Shown: positions 1 through 8,482 of the stretch, in pieces
Position numbering within the stretch: position 1 is the first letter of the stretch
Layout: each line of letters starts with the position of its first letter
NCBI RefSeq assembly: GCF_032154225.1
Contig: NZ_JALDYF010000019.1
Coordinates: forward strand, 1 to 64,000
Source: Psychrobacillus sp032154225
GTDB lineage: Bacteria > Bacillota > Bacilli > Bacillales_A > Planococcaceae
Reading direction: 5' to 3'
Length of the DNA stretch: 64,000 nt
The notes under the pieces: model-generated
What the model was told of the DNA's origin: nothing
Database searches by the model: none
What the model saw: the letters and a program-made list of their open reading frames with translations, nothing else
Position numbers and translations under genes: made by a program

Positions 1-910
1 CACTATAGTCTGCTTCCACTTTATAATCTGTTAACACCTTTATCGCATCTGTCTTTGCCAAGCGTAATGCTCGCTGTGCAGAAGTTTCGGACGATCCACT
101 GTTATCCTCATCGCTATCTGTTGATGGTGGTGTTACCGGTACCACTGGTTTTGGTAACACAATTGCTTGAAGTCTCTCCAACTCTTTTATTAATGCTTGA
201 TGGAAAAGATTTGTTCTAGATAGTTTGGCGACTAAAGATGGAATATCTTCAATCGTTTTTATCGCTTCGTCTTTTTTTCCTACAAGAAGTAACTGTTGTG
301 CATTTGTTAGATTCATTATAATAGTTACAGGGACGATCAGCTCGGTACGTTTTGCATCTGCTGGCTTTTTATACTTCAATAGCAGTAGATCACGAGGTGC
401 TTTACCTGTGAAGCGATACAAAATAGACGTTCTTGATTTTAATTGGACCGAAAGTTTGTGATACGCTTTTTCGACTGCTAAGAAGTCATTCTTCGCTTCT
501 GCTTCTTTTATTTCTTTTAGTAAAGGCTCTAAATATTTCGTAGCGTAGTTGTACGCATCGATGTATGGGATAAGCCCTCTAACTATTTTCTCATCATATA
601 GTGCCTCAATTTCTTTCAACTTCACTTGCTTTTCTTTTTCCGACAGATTAGATGCCAGAATGAGTTTTCTTGTTTCTTGGTAATTTTTCTTTACACTGCT
701 TAGCACTACGTCAAGCAAAGAACTCGATACAAGTTCTCCTTTTTGGGCCGGTTCTACATAATACAAAGTTGCTTTTTTTATTTCCATTCTTATTGCATCA
801 ATCGACTGGTGGACGGAAGTTGTTTCTCCGTAAGCAACTGGTGAAAAGAACAATATAGTAGAAACTAACAAAACCACCACCATTATTTCTTTCCATAGCT
901 TTCTTTTCAT
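1..910 (-). CDS. SbsC-like S-layer/surface protein, N-terminal part (runs off window)
   Basis: About 303 residues are visible and the frame is still open at base 1, so the C-terminus is missing. The start is ATG at 910, preceded by GGAGAGGAAAT. Residues 1-29 form a signal peptide (basic start, hydrophobic core, end near VAYGE). The next ~220 residues are helical and charged. They contain YIDAYNYATK, a YHKL...K-RT stretch and APRDLL, which match the N-terminal wall-polymer-binding domain of Geobacillus S-layer protein SbsC as I remember it. A proline/serine/acidic linker follows near residues 250-280. Expected role: an exported cell-wall-anchored surface or S-layer-type protein. The C-terminal domains cannot be judged. 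Confidence 0.75.
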   Translation of the reverse strand, partial: MKRKLWKEIMVVVLLVSTILFFSPVAYGETTSVHQSIDAIRMEIKKATLYYVEPAQKGELVSSSLLDVVLSSVKKNYQETRKLILASNLSEKEKQVKLKEIEALYDEKIVRGLIPYIDAYNYATKYLEPLLKEIKEAEAKNDFLAVEKAYHKLSVQLKSRTSILYRFTGKAPRDLLLLKYKKPADAKRTELIVPVTIIMNLTNAQQLLLVGKKDEAIKTIEDIPSLVAKLSRTNLFHQALIKELERLQAIVLPKPVVPVTPPSTDSDEDNSGSSETSAQRALRLAKTDAIKVLTDYKVEADYS

Positions 911-1137
911 ATTTCCTCTCCTTTTTGAGCACTTTTATATACACTCCATTAAAGAATAAACTAAATTCAGTAATCGCAATACTGACAAATGTTAATAGTT
1001 CGTAAAAAAATCGCGGTGAATATACGTATTATTTTATGATAACGCAAATGTAATTGGGCAAATTTGCAATTCTCGTGTGTGATGTTCCGATTCTGATAGA
1101 TGAACTTGCGATTCGCTATTTTTTCTCCCTTCTATAG

Positions 1138-1177
1138 AAAAATCCTCTTAAGTCTCGAACGACTTAAGAGGATTTTT
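1138..1177 (-). terminator. Rho-independent terminator after lepB
   Basis: A perfect stem (AATCCTCTTAAGTC with GACTTAAGAGGATT) has a 6-nt loop and T-runs on both sides. It lies 22 bp beyond the signal peptidase stop. It could work in both directions but serves the minus-strand lepB transcript. Confidence 0.85.
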
Positions 1178-1199
1178 CATCAAGACTTCATTACTTTAG

Positions 1200-1766
1200 T
1201 CACTTATTAACCCCAAAATTACTCATCGGCCAAATAACTATTTTTGCAGTACCTAATACTTTATCCGCTGACACAAATCCAACGTCCGGATCGCGGCTGT
1301 CTTTGCTGTACAGACGATTATCCCCTAGAACAAAATAGTGTCCAGCTGGTACAACTGCTTCACCTAAACTTTCTTCCAACACAAAGTTTCCCGTAAGTTT
1401 ACTATTACCTTTTAATTCTTTTTTATATTCTTCGAGATAAGTCTCCTCGTATTTCTCACCATTAATAAACAGCTCATCATTTTTATAGGCAATGTGATCT
1501 CCCGGAACCCCAATAATACGTTTAATATAATGAGTATCCTCACTCGATTCAAATACAATTACATCAAATCTATCTAGCTCCATCCATTTCGAACTAATCT
1601 TATTCACGACTACTTTGTCTCCATCTTCAAATGTCGGCATCATAGAAGCACCACTAACCTTAATCGGTGAAAATAGGAAAGATTGGATTCCCCATGCCAA
1701 TAAAATCGCAATACCTATAGTCTTCAGCCATTCCCACAATTCATTTTTTTCTGCCGTTCTTTCCAT
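1200..1766 (-). CDS. lepB: Signal peptidase I
   Basis: Type I signal peptidase, the membrane serine protease that removes signal peptides on the outer face of the membrane. An N-terminal membrane anchor (IGIAILLAWGIQSFLF) is followed by the box SGASMMPT, which carries the catalytic serine. YIKRIIGVPGD carries the general-base lysine, and GDNRLYSKDSRD is the conserved C-terminal box. Length (188 aa) is normal for Bacillus Sip proteins. Start choice: a GTG lies 9 bases upstream (1775), but GAGGTG there is better read as the Shine-Dalgarno site of ATG at 1766, 6 nt away. A small secreted protein is encoded just upstream on the same strand. Confidence 0.93.
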   Translation of the reverse strand: MERTAEKNELWEWLKTIGIAILLAWGIQSFLFSPIKVSGASMMPTFEDGDKVVVNKISSKWMELDRFDVIVFESSEDTHYIKRIIGVPGDHIAYKNDELFINGEKYEETYLEEYKKELKGNSKLTGNFVLEESLGEAVVPAGHYFVLGDNRLYSKDSRDPDVGFVSADKVLGTAKIVIWPMSNFGVNK

Positions 1767-1867
1767 AATCAGCACCTCATTCTCTTTATATCGGTATTCC
1801 TTTACTTATACTATGTACTTCGACATTTCCTCTAATATTCCTGCTTCATGTAGGGTGTCACATTTCA

Positions 1868-2206
1868 CTAATTTAGAGGTCCATATAAATCTGCATATTC
1901 TCCTGTGTATGCATCGATAACTATAGTCGCTTCAAGTCCGTTATATTTTACATTAACTTCCCATTGCTTCCTATTTGTTAACTCATTCCAAAACCCTTTC
2001 TTTGGGCTTAAATTCAAACTAATATTTTCAGCAGAAACTTCCTTTACATTAAAATGAGAAAATGACTTCTCCCACTCTTTCGGTGGATGCTGCAACTGTT
2101 TTTCTAAATTAGCTACAACTTCTTCCGTACCCATAATAGGTGCTTGGTATTGGAATAAAAAAAACATTAACAAAGTAATAACTAAACCTAATAATATTTT
2201 TTTCAA
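1868..2206 (-). CDS. Small exported or membrane-anchored protein of unknown function
   Basis: 112 aa, starting with TTG at 2206 and preceded by GGGGAG at 8 nt. An N-terminal hydrophobic segment (ILLGLVITLLMFFLF) is a signal or anchor. The remaining ~90 residues are polar and would lie outside the membrane. The end (IVIDAYTGEYADLYGPLN) resembles the turn seen in PepSY-like exported domains, but I do not recognise the family. It lies 100 bp upstream of lepB on the same strand and may be cotranscribed. Confidence 0.6.
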   Translation of the reverse strand: MKKILLGLVITLLMFFLFQYQAPIMGTEEVVANLEKQLQHPPKEWEKSFSHFNVKEVSAENISLNLSPKKGFWNELTNRKQWEVNVKYNGLEATIVIDAYTGEYADLYGPLN

Positions 2207-2329
2207 CTAAATTTCTCCCCTTTATGCTCCCGCTTGTACTACTTCGACGTCCTTCTAAATACACCTGCTTTGTCGTAGGAAATTTAACCTCTTTTGAATG
2301 GAAGTTAAAAATTATTCCGAAATAAGGTG

Positions 2330-2358
2330 TTGACAGTTTCCGAACAAGTCCGTATAGT
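2330..2358 (+). promoter_or_regulatory. Sigma-A promoter of the T-box leader
   Basis: TTGACA at 2330-2335, a 17-bp spacer, and TATAGT at 2353-2358. The transcript would start near 2365, just ahead of stem I of the T-box. Confidence 0.8.
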
Positions 2359-2364
2359 GTTCGA

Positions 2365-2663
2365 TATTACAGAAATTCAGATTCATTTTTACAAACGCAA
2401 TGAGTAGGAGTAGTAAAAGTACATTATTCGGTAAAGAGAGCTGCGGGTTGGTGCAACGCAGTCCAATAATACTTTGAACTTGCCTAGGAGTGGTAAAGCA
2501 GACAGAGTAGATAGTCTATTCCTTTTGTTTTAACGATTAACCTTCGTTACAAGGTTTTAAAGTAGGGTTCATGAAGAACCAATTAGAGTGGTACCGCGGT
2601 AGCTTAAGGCATATCGTCTCTTCTTTCATTTGATTATGAAGGAAGAGACGGTATGCTTTTTTT
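2365..2663 (+). promoter_or_regulatory. T-box riboswitch, probable leucine specifier (CUU)
   Basis: A tRNA-sensing leader that lets transcription continue when uncharged tRNA binds. Visible parts: stem I starting near AATGAGTAGGAGTAGTAA (2399-2416), the apical AGAGAGC motif, a specifier segment GAA-CUU-G-CC (specifier CUU at 2479-2481, Leu), the T-box AATTAGAGTGGTACCGCGG at 2581-2599 and a strong terminator at 2609-2663. The antiterminator bulge UGGU should pair with a tRNA with discriminator A73, which suits tRNA-Leu. The gene behind it is an APC-family permease, as with the leucine T-box of Bacillus subtilis yvbW. The specifier was read by position after the conserved GAA, not by folding. 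Confidence 0.9.
2609..2663 (+). terminator. Regulated terminator of the T-box leader
   Basis: A long imperfect stem (GCATAtCGTCTCTTC with GAAGAGACGgTATGC) is followed by seven Ts. The 5' arm competes with the antiterminator formed by the T-box sequence at 2581-2599. Confidence 0.85.
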
Positions 2664-2682
2664 CGTTAAAGGAGGAAATGGC

Positions 2683-4038
2683 ATGGAGAAAAACAACCAG
2701 AAATTACAGAGAACAATGACTTCACGTCATATTACAATGATGGCTTTAGGCGGTGCAATTGGTGCAGGTCTATTTAAAGGGAGTAGTGCAGCCATTGATA
2801 TGGCTGGTCCAGCGGTACTTATCGCATATTTGATCGGTGGTATTATTCTTTTATTTGTTATGCAAGGTCTAGCCGAAATGGCGGTCCGTAATAGTGGTGC
2901 AAGAACTTTTAGAGATTTAGTTCAATCAATTTTAGGAAACTATCCCGCTTATTTTCTAGATTGGATCTATTGGAAAATGTGGGTATTAAATATTGCTGCA
3001 GAATCTGTCGTTGCAGCTATTTTCATCCAGTATTGGCTACCAGATTACCCAATTTGGATACTTGCTTTATCGGTTTCTGTATTGGTAACAGCTATTAACT
3101 TACTATCCGTTAAAGTTTTTGCCGAAACTGAGTACTGGCTTGCGTTGACTAAAATTACCGTTATTGTGGTGTTTATCATAGCAGGGTTATTATTATTACT
3201 AGTAAACTTCGGTAGTCACACAGCAGTCGGCTTTTCCAACTTAACCGACCACGGTGGATTCCTTCCGAATGGACCATCCGGATTAATAGCTGCAATGCTT
3301 GTTGTCATCTATTCTTATGGAGGTACTGAAATTATCGGGATTACATTAGCAGAAACGAAAAATCCTGAGAAGGTCGTTCCAAAAGCGGTTCGCAGTACGC
3401 TTGTCCGAATCATTTCTTTCTACTTGCTACCATTTTTCATTATCGTTAGTTTAATTCCTTGGTATGAAGTAAATGAGGTTGCGGAAAGTCCATTTGTCAT
3501 GGTATTTAAAATGATTGGAATCCCAGGTGCTGACCATATTATGAACGCGGTTGTCATACTCGCAATTATTTCATCGATGAATTCTGGATTATATGGCTCA
3601 TCACGCGTTCTGTATACACAAGCTATGGACGGGCGTATTCCTAAAATATTTTCTCATTTATCGAAAAAGAAAGTTCCAACTTATGCAATATTAATGTGTA
3701 CGTCTGCATTGTATGTTGGTGTACTAATTTCTTTATTTGCTGGAAGTAAAACGTTTGAGTTTCTAATGGGTTCGCTAGGGTATACAGTGTTGTTCATCTG
3801 GTTAATCATCGCAATTGCTCATCTAAAATCTCGCAAAATCCAACCTGAGAAAAAAAGTGCCTATTCGGTGAAATGGTTTCCTTATACAACTTGGGCTGCC
3901 ATTATTGCATTATGTGCAATCTTTATCGGAATTGTTTTCACTACATCTATCATCATCACATCGATTACGGTAGCAATTTATATCTTCATTACTTTAATGT
4001 ATGTATTTAATGGTCGTTTTCATAAAAATGTAGCTTAG
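2683..4038 (+). CDS. yvbW: APC-family amino-acid permease, probably leucine or branched-chain uptake
   Basis: 451 aa with about 12 hydrophobic segments. The start of the family is clear: ITMMALGGAIGAGLFKGSS is the glycine-rich first helix of APC-superfamily amino-acid transporters. A longer frame begins at 2653 inside the terminator T-run. The better start is ATG at 2683 with GGAGG 7 nt upstream. The substrate is inferred from the leader: a leucine-specifier T-box should induce this gene when charged tRNA-Leu runs low, as for B. subtilis yvbW. A terminator follows at 4048. Confidence 0.8.
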   Translation: MEKNNQKLQRTMTSRHITMMALGGAIGAGLFKGSSAAIDMAGPAVLIAYLIGGIILLFVMQGLAEMAVRNSGARTFRDLVQSILGNYPAYFLDWIYWKMWVLNIAAESVVAAIFIQYWLPDYPIWILALSVSVLVTAINLLSVKVFAETEYWLALTKITVIVVFIIAGLLLLLVNFGSHTAVGFSNLTDHGGFLPNGPSGLIAAMLVVIYSYGGTEIIGITLAETKNPEKVVPKAVRSTLVRIISFYLLPFFIIVSLIPWYEVNEVAESPFVMVFKMIGIPGADHIMNAVVILAIISSMNSGLYGSSRVLYTQAMDGRIPKIFSHLSKKKVPTYAILMCTSALYVGVLISLFAGSKTFEFLMGSLGYTVLFIWLIIAIAHLKSRKIQPEKKSAYSVKWFPYTTWAAIIALCAIFIGIVFTTSIIITSITVAIYIFITLMYVFNGRFHKNVA

Positions 4039-4047
4039 ACACCAAAA

Positions 4048-4080
4048 AAAGCAGCCGATTTTTATTCATTCGGCTGCTTT
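4048..4080 (+). terminator. Terminator after the permease
   Basis: AAAGCAGCCGA pairs with TCGGCTGCTTT around an 11-nt loop. A-rich and T-rich flanks allow use from either side. Confidence 0.8.
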
Positions 4081-4136
4081 CTAAATTGTAGTCTATTGTC
4101 AGAACCGTGTAAAATTGTTTTCAACACAGGGACGTT

Positions 4137-4958
4137 TTAAACCTCTGCCTTTACTTCTTCGACAGTTGCTTCGACTTCGGCACGGGTCATTTTTTCTTTA
4201 CCACTCTTCAATGCTTTTAATGTTTTATGTGCAAGTGCGAGTGGCAGTTTGCAAAACAATACGATACTTTTACGATCAATACTTTTAATGTATTCGTCTG
4301 CCTTCGCTAAATTACCTTCTGCATATTCGAACATGTCAGCTTTAGTCCAGCCTTCTGGGAAGAACTGTACTCCTCGTTCACTGTCCTCGTCTTTATTGCG
4401 CAAAATATTTACTGCTTGAAGTCCACGCCCGTATGCAATTGCAAGCTCACGGTCCGTATCAATGTCCGCGCTCCACTTCCATAAATCTGAAAGCATCACG
4501 CCAACAAGGCCTGCCACATAATACGTGTACTCATCGAGATCTTCTCTCGTTTTTACTTGCCAGTTTTTCTCTACCCACTTAGCCATTCCTTCTGCCATTT
4601 CACTTGTGGATTCTTTCACTTTTGCCACTAAATCAGTTGGGCAAATAGCTAGCCAATCTCCCAATCTCAAGGAAACTGCAGGTAGTATGTCTTTATATGG
4701 CTCTACAAGTTGCTCATATTCTTTTGTATCAAATTCCTTTAAAAGCATTTTGCTAGTTGCAAGCAATAACTGTTGTTTTTCTTGCGATTCCAATGCTTCA
4801 TGATCTTCTATTTCATCTATTGCACGCATGCATAAATACGCAGAAGCAACCGCCTTTTTTAGTTTTGGTTCTAAAAAAGTTATTGGGATATAAAATGTTC
4901 TACTTGTCTTTTTTAACATGTCCATCGCTTCTTTTTGTAAAGCTGCTACTTCAGGCAC
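4137..4958 (-). CDS. Squalene/phytoene synthase family protein
   Basis: 273 aa, the normal length for the trans-isoprenyl diphosphate head-to-head synthase fold. Family marks: TSRTFYIPI near the N-terminus, first Asp-rich motif in RAIDEIEDHEAL (DEIED), a central YVAGLVG segment, and the second motif region QAVNILRNKDEDSERG. In typical squalene and phytoene synthases the second motif starts with Asp (LRDxxED); here that position is Asn, so Mg-diphosphate binding at this site may be altered. B. subtilis YisP, a relative, acts as a farnesyl-diphosphate phosphatase. Product could therefore be squalene, a C30 carotenoid precursor or farnesol. No carotenoid desaturase lies nearby. Confidence 0.75.
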   Translation of the reverse strand: MPEVAALQKEAMDMLKKTSRTFYIPITFLEPKLKKAVASAYLCMRAIDEIEDHEALESQEKQQLLLATSKMLLKEFDTKEYEQLVEPYKDILPAVSLRLGDWLAICPTDLVAKVKESTSEMAEGMAKWVEKNWQVKTREDLDEYTYYVAGLVGVMLSDLWKWSADIDTDRELAIAYGRGLQAVNILRNKDEDSERGVQFFPEGWTKADMFEYAEGNLAKADEYIKSIDRKSIVLFCKLPLALAHKTLKALKSGKEKMTRAEVEATVEEVKAEV

Positions 4959-5036
4959 AACTAGTCCTCCATTTCACAATCGAATACTCTATGTTCTATT
5001 GTAAAGGATTTTCCCAAAAAGACAAAACGACTTCCC

Positions 5037-5768
5037 TTAAAGATTCCTCAAATCAGCTAAAACTTCAGCTGTATCAAATTGATCACTTTCGAAAAATGCA
5101 ATTAGCTTGCTCGCAACATCCTGTGCAGTACTTAATTGCCCCGATGCTTTATATTCTTTGAAACGTTCCACTAACGGAAACTCGTCTGCTGTCGATTGAC
5201 GAATTTCCCCTTGCATATTTGTATCGATAATTCCTGGAGCGACGGAAACTAAACGTACGCCATTTGGCTTTTTCAATTCCTCTAGACTAACCGCCTCTGT
5301 AAATCGATCGAGTCCAGCTTTACTAGCACAGTAGCTGCTCCATCCTTCATAACCTTTGCGACCTGCTCCAGAAGAAATTTGAATAACTTTTTTAGTCAGT
5401 TCCTTTTCAGATAAAGCATTTATAAAAGCTCCTGTTAACGCCATAGGAGCTGTCAAATTAACTGCAATACTTTTCACCATGAGTTCGCTATCTATTTCCC
5501 CTACCATTCCAATCGGCTCAATCATCCCTGCATTATTAATAAGCGTGAAAGAATCTGCCTCCAAAGAAGTGCCTTTTATTATTTCATCCATCACATCTGC
5601 AAGCTTTGAAGTTTCCGCCAAATCCAACAAAATATGATGATAGCGATGATGAGCAATATCGTTTTCTCTTCGCGCAATCCCATATACAGTATGACCCGCT
5701 TCTACTAACTGAGTAGCAAGCTCTAAACCAATTCCACTCGTTGTTCCAGTAACGATATACACTTTCAT
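5037..5768 (-). CDS. yueD: Short-chain dehydrogenase, benzil-reductase (YueD) type
   Basis: 243 aa classical SDR. The NADP-binding TGTTSGIG is at residues 7-14, NNAG follows near residue 80, catalytic Ser lies in ISSGAGR, and the YCASK motif carries the catalytic Tyr and Lys. VAPGIIDTNMQ follows. The sequence resembles B. subtilis YueD, an NADPH-dependent reductase that forms (S)-benzoin from benzil in vitro; its natural substrate is unknown. It lies 15 bp after the drug-pump gene on the same strand, so it may be the last gene of a regulated efflux operon. Confidence 0.75.
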   Translation of the reverse strand: MKVYIVTGTTSGIGLELATQLVEAGHTVYGIARRENDIAHHRYHHILLDLAETSKLADVMDEIIKGTSLEADSFTLINNAGMIEPIGMVGEIDSELMVKSIAVNLTAPMALTGAFINALSEKELTKKVIQISSGAGRKGYEGWSSYCASKAGLDRFTEAVSLEELKKPNGVRLVSVAPGIIDTNMQGEIRQSTADEFPLVERFKEYKASGQLSTAQDVASKLIAFFESDQFDTAEVLADLRNL

Positions 5769-5783
5769 CCTATCACCTATCCC

Positions 5784-6962
5784 TTAATTGATTTTGCGTT
5801 CTTTCCAAAACAATGTAATACCAAAACTTATCGCAAGTATAAACATAGCTAATATATAAGGATAGTCGATATGCACATCAAATAAAACACCCGCAATACC
5901 AGGTCCAATAATATTCCCTATACTCGTAAAGGTAGAGTTTAAACCACCTACAAACCCTTGCTCATTTCCAGCAATTTTAGATAAATACGTCGTCAACGCA
6001 GGACGTATTAAATCAAACATTAAGAAAATCACAAAAGTTACAAGCAATATCGACCAATATGCTGACACTTGAACCATCGCATAAATAAATACGACAGATA
6101 CTCCCATACAAATTTGAACTAGTCTAATCTCACCAATTCTACCAACAATTCGATCAAAAGATAAAAGCTGCGCAATAACACCCAAAATACCACTAACTGT
6201 AATAATGATTGCAATATCCTTTGGAGTAAATGCAAATTTATGATCGACAAAAAGGGAATACACCGTTTCAAATGCCGCCAGCCCAAAACTTGATACCAAA
6301 ATAATAATCATCGGAATTAAATAAATCGGCTCCAACATTTTACGGAATCCAGATTTTTCTACTTTATTATCCGTACCCTTTTCTTTTACTTCAGGTCTTT
6401 TAGGCTCTTTCAATATAACAATCGAGAAAATAGCCCCTAAAAAGCCTAGTGCTGCCGCAGCAAAAAAGGGAATTCTCGTGCCATGTTCTGCTAAAAAACC
6501 ACCAATCCCCGGACCGATGATAAAACCTGTACTAATGGCTGCCGCAACATATCCCATCGCTTTTGGCCGCTCTCTCAACGAAGTAACATCTGCTACAAAA
6601 GCTGTCACTGCCGGCATGATGAATGCCGCACTAATCCCGCCTAACATTCTTGAAATATACAGTACCGTGACATCTTTCCCAAAACCAAAAAGCAACTCGG
6701 ATAGACCAAAAATGAACATACCAATGACAATCATTTTCTTCCGACCGAAAGAATCCACCCATCTACCCGCTATAGGAGATATTAGTAATTGAGCAAACGC
6801 AAAAGCAGCTACTAAATAGCCCATTGTTGAGCCACTTAAGCCCATTTCTCTCATCAATGTAGGCATTACTGGTATAACTAGTCCTACTCCTAAAAATACA
6901 ATAAATAAATTCACTAGCGCTAAATATATCGTCTTATTCAAACCACTTTTTTCTACAACCAT
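5784..6962 (-). CDS. bmr: MFS multidrug efflux pump, Bmr/Blt/NorA-like
   Basis: About 392 aa and 12 membrane segments. The first helices (VNLFIVFLGVGLVIPVMPTL) and the block GRWVDSFGRKKMIVIG (MFS motif A) closely follow NorA and Bmr. The DHA1 motif C region GFIIGPGIGGFLAE and the late segment GGLNSTFTSIGNIIGPGIAG are also nearly identical in form. Start: ATG at 6968 has AAGGAG only 1 nt away; ATG at 6962 has ideal 7-nt spacing, so I chose 6962. It is preceded by a MerR-type operator-promoter (7011-7041) and a BmrR-like regulator gene. Expected role: proton-driven export of hydrophobic cations, fluoroquinolones and similar compounds. Confidence 0.88.
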   Translation of the reverse strand: MVVEKSGLNKTIYLALVNLFIVFLGVGLVIPVMPTLMREMGLSGSTMGYLVAAFAFAQLLISPIAGRWVDSFGRKKMIVIGMFIFGLSELLFGFGKDVTVLYISRMLGGISAAFIMPAVTAFVADVTSLRERPKAMGYVAAAISTGFIIGPGIGGFLAEHGTRIPFFAAAALGFLGAIFSIVILKEPKRPEVKEKGTDNKVEKSGFRKMLEPIYLIPMIIILVSSFGLAAFETVYSLFVDHKFAFTPKDIAIIITVSGILGVIAQLLSFDRIVGRIGEIRLVQICMGVSVVFIYAMVQVSAYWSILLVTFVIFLMFDLIRPALTTYLSKIAGNEQGFVGGLNSTFTSIGNIIGPGIAGVLFDVHIDYPYILAMFILAISFGITLFWKERKIN

Positions 6963-7010
6963 ATTCATACTCCTTATTAACCAGCTAAAAATAAACCGTT
7001 TCTGTTAATA

Positions 7011-7041
7011 AAAATAAACCCTATAGTAACTATAGGGTCAA
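7011..7041 (-). promoter_or_regulatory. MerR-family operator-promoter with 19-bp spacer, driving the efflux pump
   Basis: On the minus strand: TTGACC (7041-7036), a spacer of exactly 19 bp, then TATTTT (7016-7011). The spacer region is a perfect dyad, CCCTATAGTTACTATAGGG (7019-7037). An over-long 19-bp spacer with a dyad between -35 and -10 is the hallmark of promoters activated by MerR-family proteins such as BmrR and BltR. The -35 hexamer overlaps the stop codon of the regulator gene. Confidence 0.88.
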
Positions 7042-7877
7042 GCAGCTTGAACTTGGATTTTCAGTTCTACTATAAATTCATTTTCTTTGGAAGCAATAAA
7101 ATTAGTCGGCATCCAAATATCATAAACGATTGGCTCCACTTCTATATGATGTAGCTCCATATAATCCATTAATTTCTGATAACAAATTTCATACGCATCG
7201 TTCTTCATCACAAAAGTAATACTGAGATAATCTCCCGCAGGTAATGAACTAATTTCTACATCCTCTAAATGAATGTCAATTTCTTTGTCTGTTACTAAAT
7301 GAGTAAACAAGTAATCGTAATGGATGTCACTTAGTGACTCATAGCTTTTTAATACATAAGCACCACCATACAACGTATCAAATACACTTCCCATATCTTC
7401 TATCGCTTTACTAATACGTCCATATTCCTTATTAGGAATGTCATCCCCTGTAATATTGGACGTTTTTATTTTCACTATTTTTTGAGCTGGCATGTTCTTC
7501 ACACATACATTCATCCTGCTAGACTCCAGTGCAAATGACTGCATTTGCTCCTTTTTCCGCTGCAACACTTCTTTCGTTGCAGCTAGCCTTTGAAATTCCT
7601 GATCAATTCGATTTTCTTGATCGCCTAAATAAGCAACCAACTCGGTCGGACTCAGTGTTAAAACAGATTTAACTTCCTCTAACGATAGACCAAGATATTT
7701 CAATGACTTAATAAGGTCTAAGTAATATAACTGGTTACTTTGATAATATCGATATTGGTTTTTCGGGTCAATTTCTATTGGTTTAAATAAATTGATTCGA
7801 TCATAGTAACGCAAAGTTTGAATCGATAGATTGCTTAGCTTTGCCACTTCACCTATTGTTAAATAATTGATTTTCAA
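7038..7877 (-). CDS. MerR-family transcription activator, BmrR/BltR-like
   Basis: 279 aa. Residues 1-75 are a MerR winged HTH (IGEVAKLSNLSIQTLRYYDRINLFKP), then a linker coiled coil near residues 80-120, then a GyrI-like effector-binding domain to the end, as in BmrR. Start is TTG at 7877 with GAGGTG 5 nt upstream. It lies directly upstream of, and in line with, the drug pump, and its last codons overlap the pump's -35 box. Likely job: bind toxic cationic drugs and untwist the operator at 7011-7041 to switch on the pump. Confidence 0.88.
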   Translation of the reverse strand: MKINYLTIGEVAKLSNLSIQTLRYYDRINLFKPIEIDPKNQYRYYQSNQLYYLDLIKSLKYLGLSLEEVKSVLTLSPTELVAYLGDQENRIDQEFQRLAATKEVLQRKKEQMQSFALESSRMNVCVKNMPAQKIVKIKTSNITGDDIPNKEYGRISKAIEDMGSVFDTLYGGAYVLKSYESLSDIHYDYLFTHLVTDKEIDIHLEDVEISSLPAGDYLSITFVMKNDAYEICYQKLMDYMELHHIEVEPIVYDIWMPTNFIASKENEFIVELKIQVQAA

Positions 7878-8030
7878 GAAATCACCTCTTTTGGTTGGCT
7901 CATCTTCTTTTTTAGATAATTTGATTATAACATGGTGTTTTTTCGTTTTCTCTCTATTGTGGAAAATTATACTTTTAATGGTACAATTAAATTAATTGAA
8001 TATTCAAATGTGCGCGGAAAGGAGAATTTC

Positions 8031-8429
8031 ATGTATAAATTAAATGCATTACTTTTAATCGTTATCGTTTTATTAACAGGTTGTTCTGGGCAAGAAACCA
8101 TTCGAGCTGCTGGCGAAAGCGAACATTGGAAAGTACATCTAATATACGAAGTAACCGATTCCGACCTCTATAAAAAAGGAGGAATTGAATATACAGGGGA
8201 TGAAGAACTTCTTTACGTCACTTATTCGTTAGTTACCGATGAAGGCGGACGTGGTGGAGAAGTTAAACCTCAAGAAAATCAAACCGCTATAGATTTTGGA
8301 TTGAGCAGTGGTAATAACCCTCCAGCTATAGATGCAGCAATTATATCGTTAAATCACGCTTATGTAGAAATTAAATGGCAAACTAAAACAGGAGAATATG
8401 AAGAAAAAGTCGAGTTGAGGGTTGAGTAG
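8031..8429 (+). CDS. Small lipoprotein of unknown function
   Basis: 132 aa. A lipoprotein signal peptide with lipobox LLTGC places the acylated cysteine near residue 18. The start is ATG at 8031 with GGAAAGGAG upstream; the frame opens earlier at 7932 but without a ribosome site. The mature part is polar and beta-rich with no motif I recognise. It is divergent from the MerR regulator gene and 53 bp upstream of a DUF4288-like gene. Confidence 0.65.
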   Translation: MYKLNALLLIVIVLLTGCSGQETIRAAGESEHWKVHLIYEVTDSDLYKKGGIEYTGDEELLYVTYSLVTDEGGRGGEVKPQENQTAIDFGLSSGNNPPAIDAAIISLNHAYVEIKWQTKTGEYEEKVELRVE

Positions 8430-8482
8430 AATTGCGTGGGGGCTAGCATCTTAAATGGAAAAATAAAGTAGAGGTGATCTTT

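Noticed and set aside
225..858. Plus-strand open frames opposite the SbsC-like gene
   Set aside because: They are antisense to a well-supported gene, lack ribosome sites and show no protein-like features.
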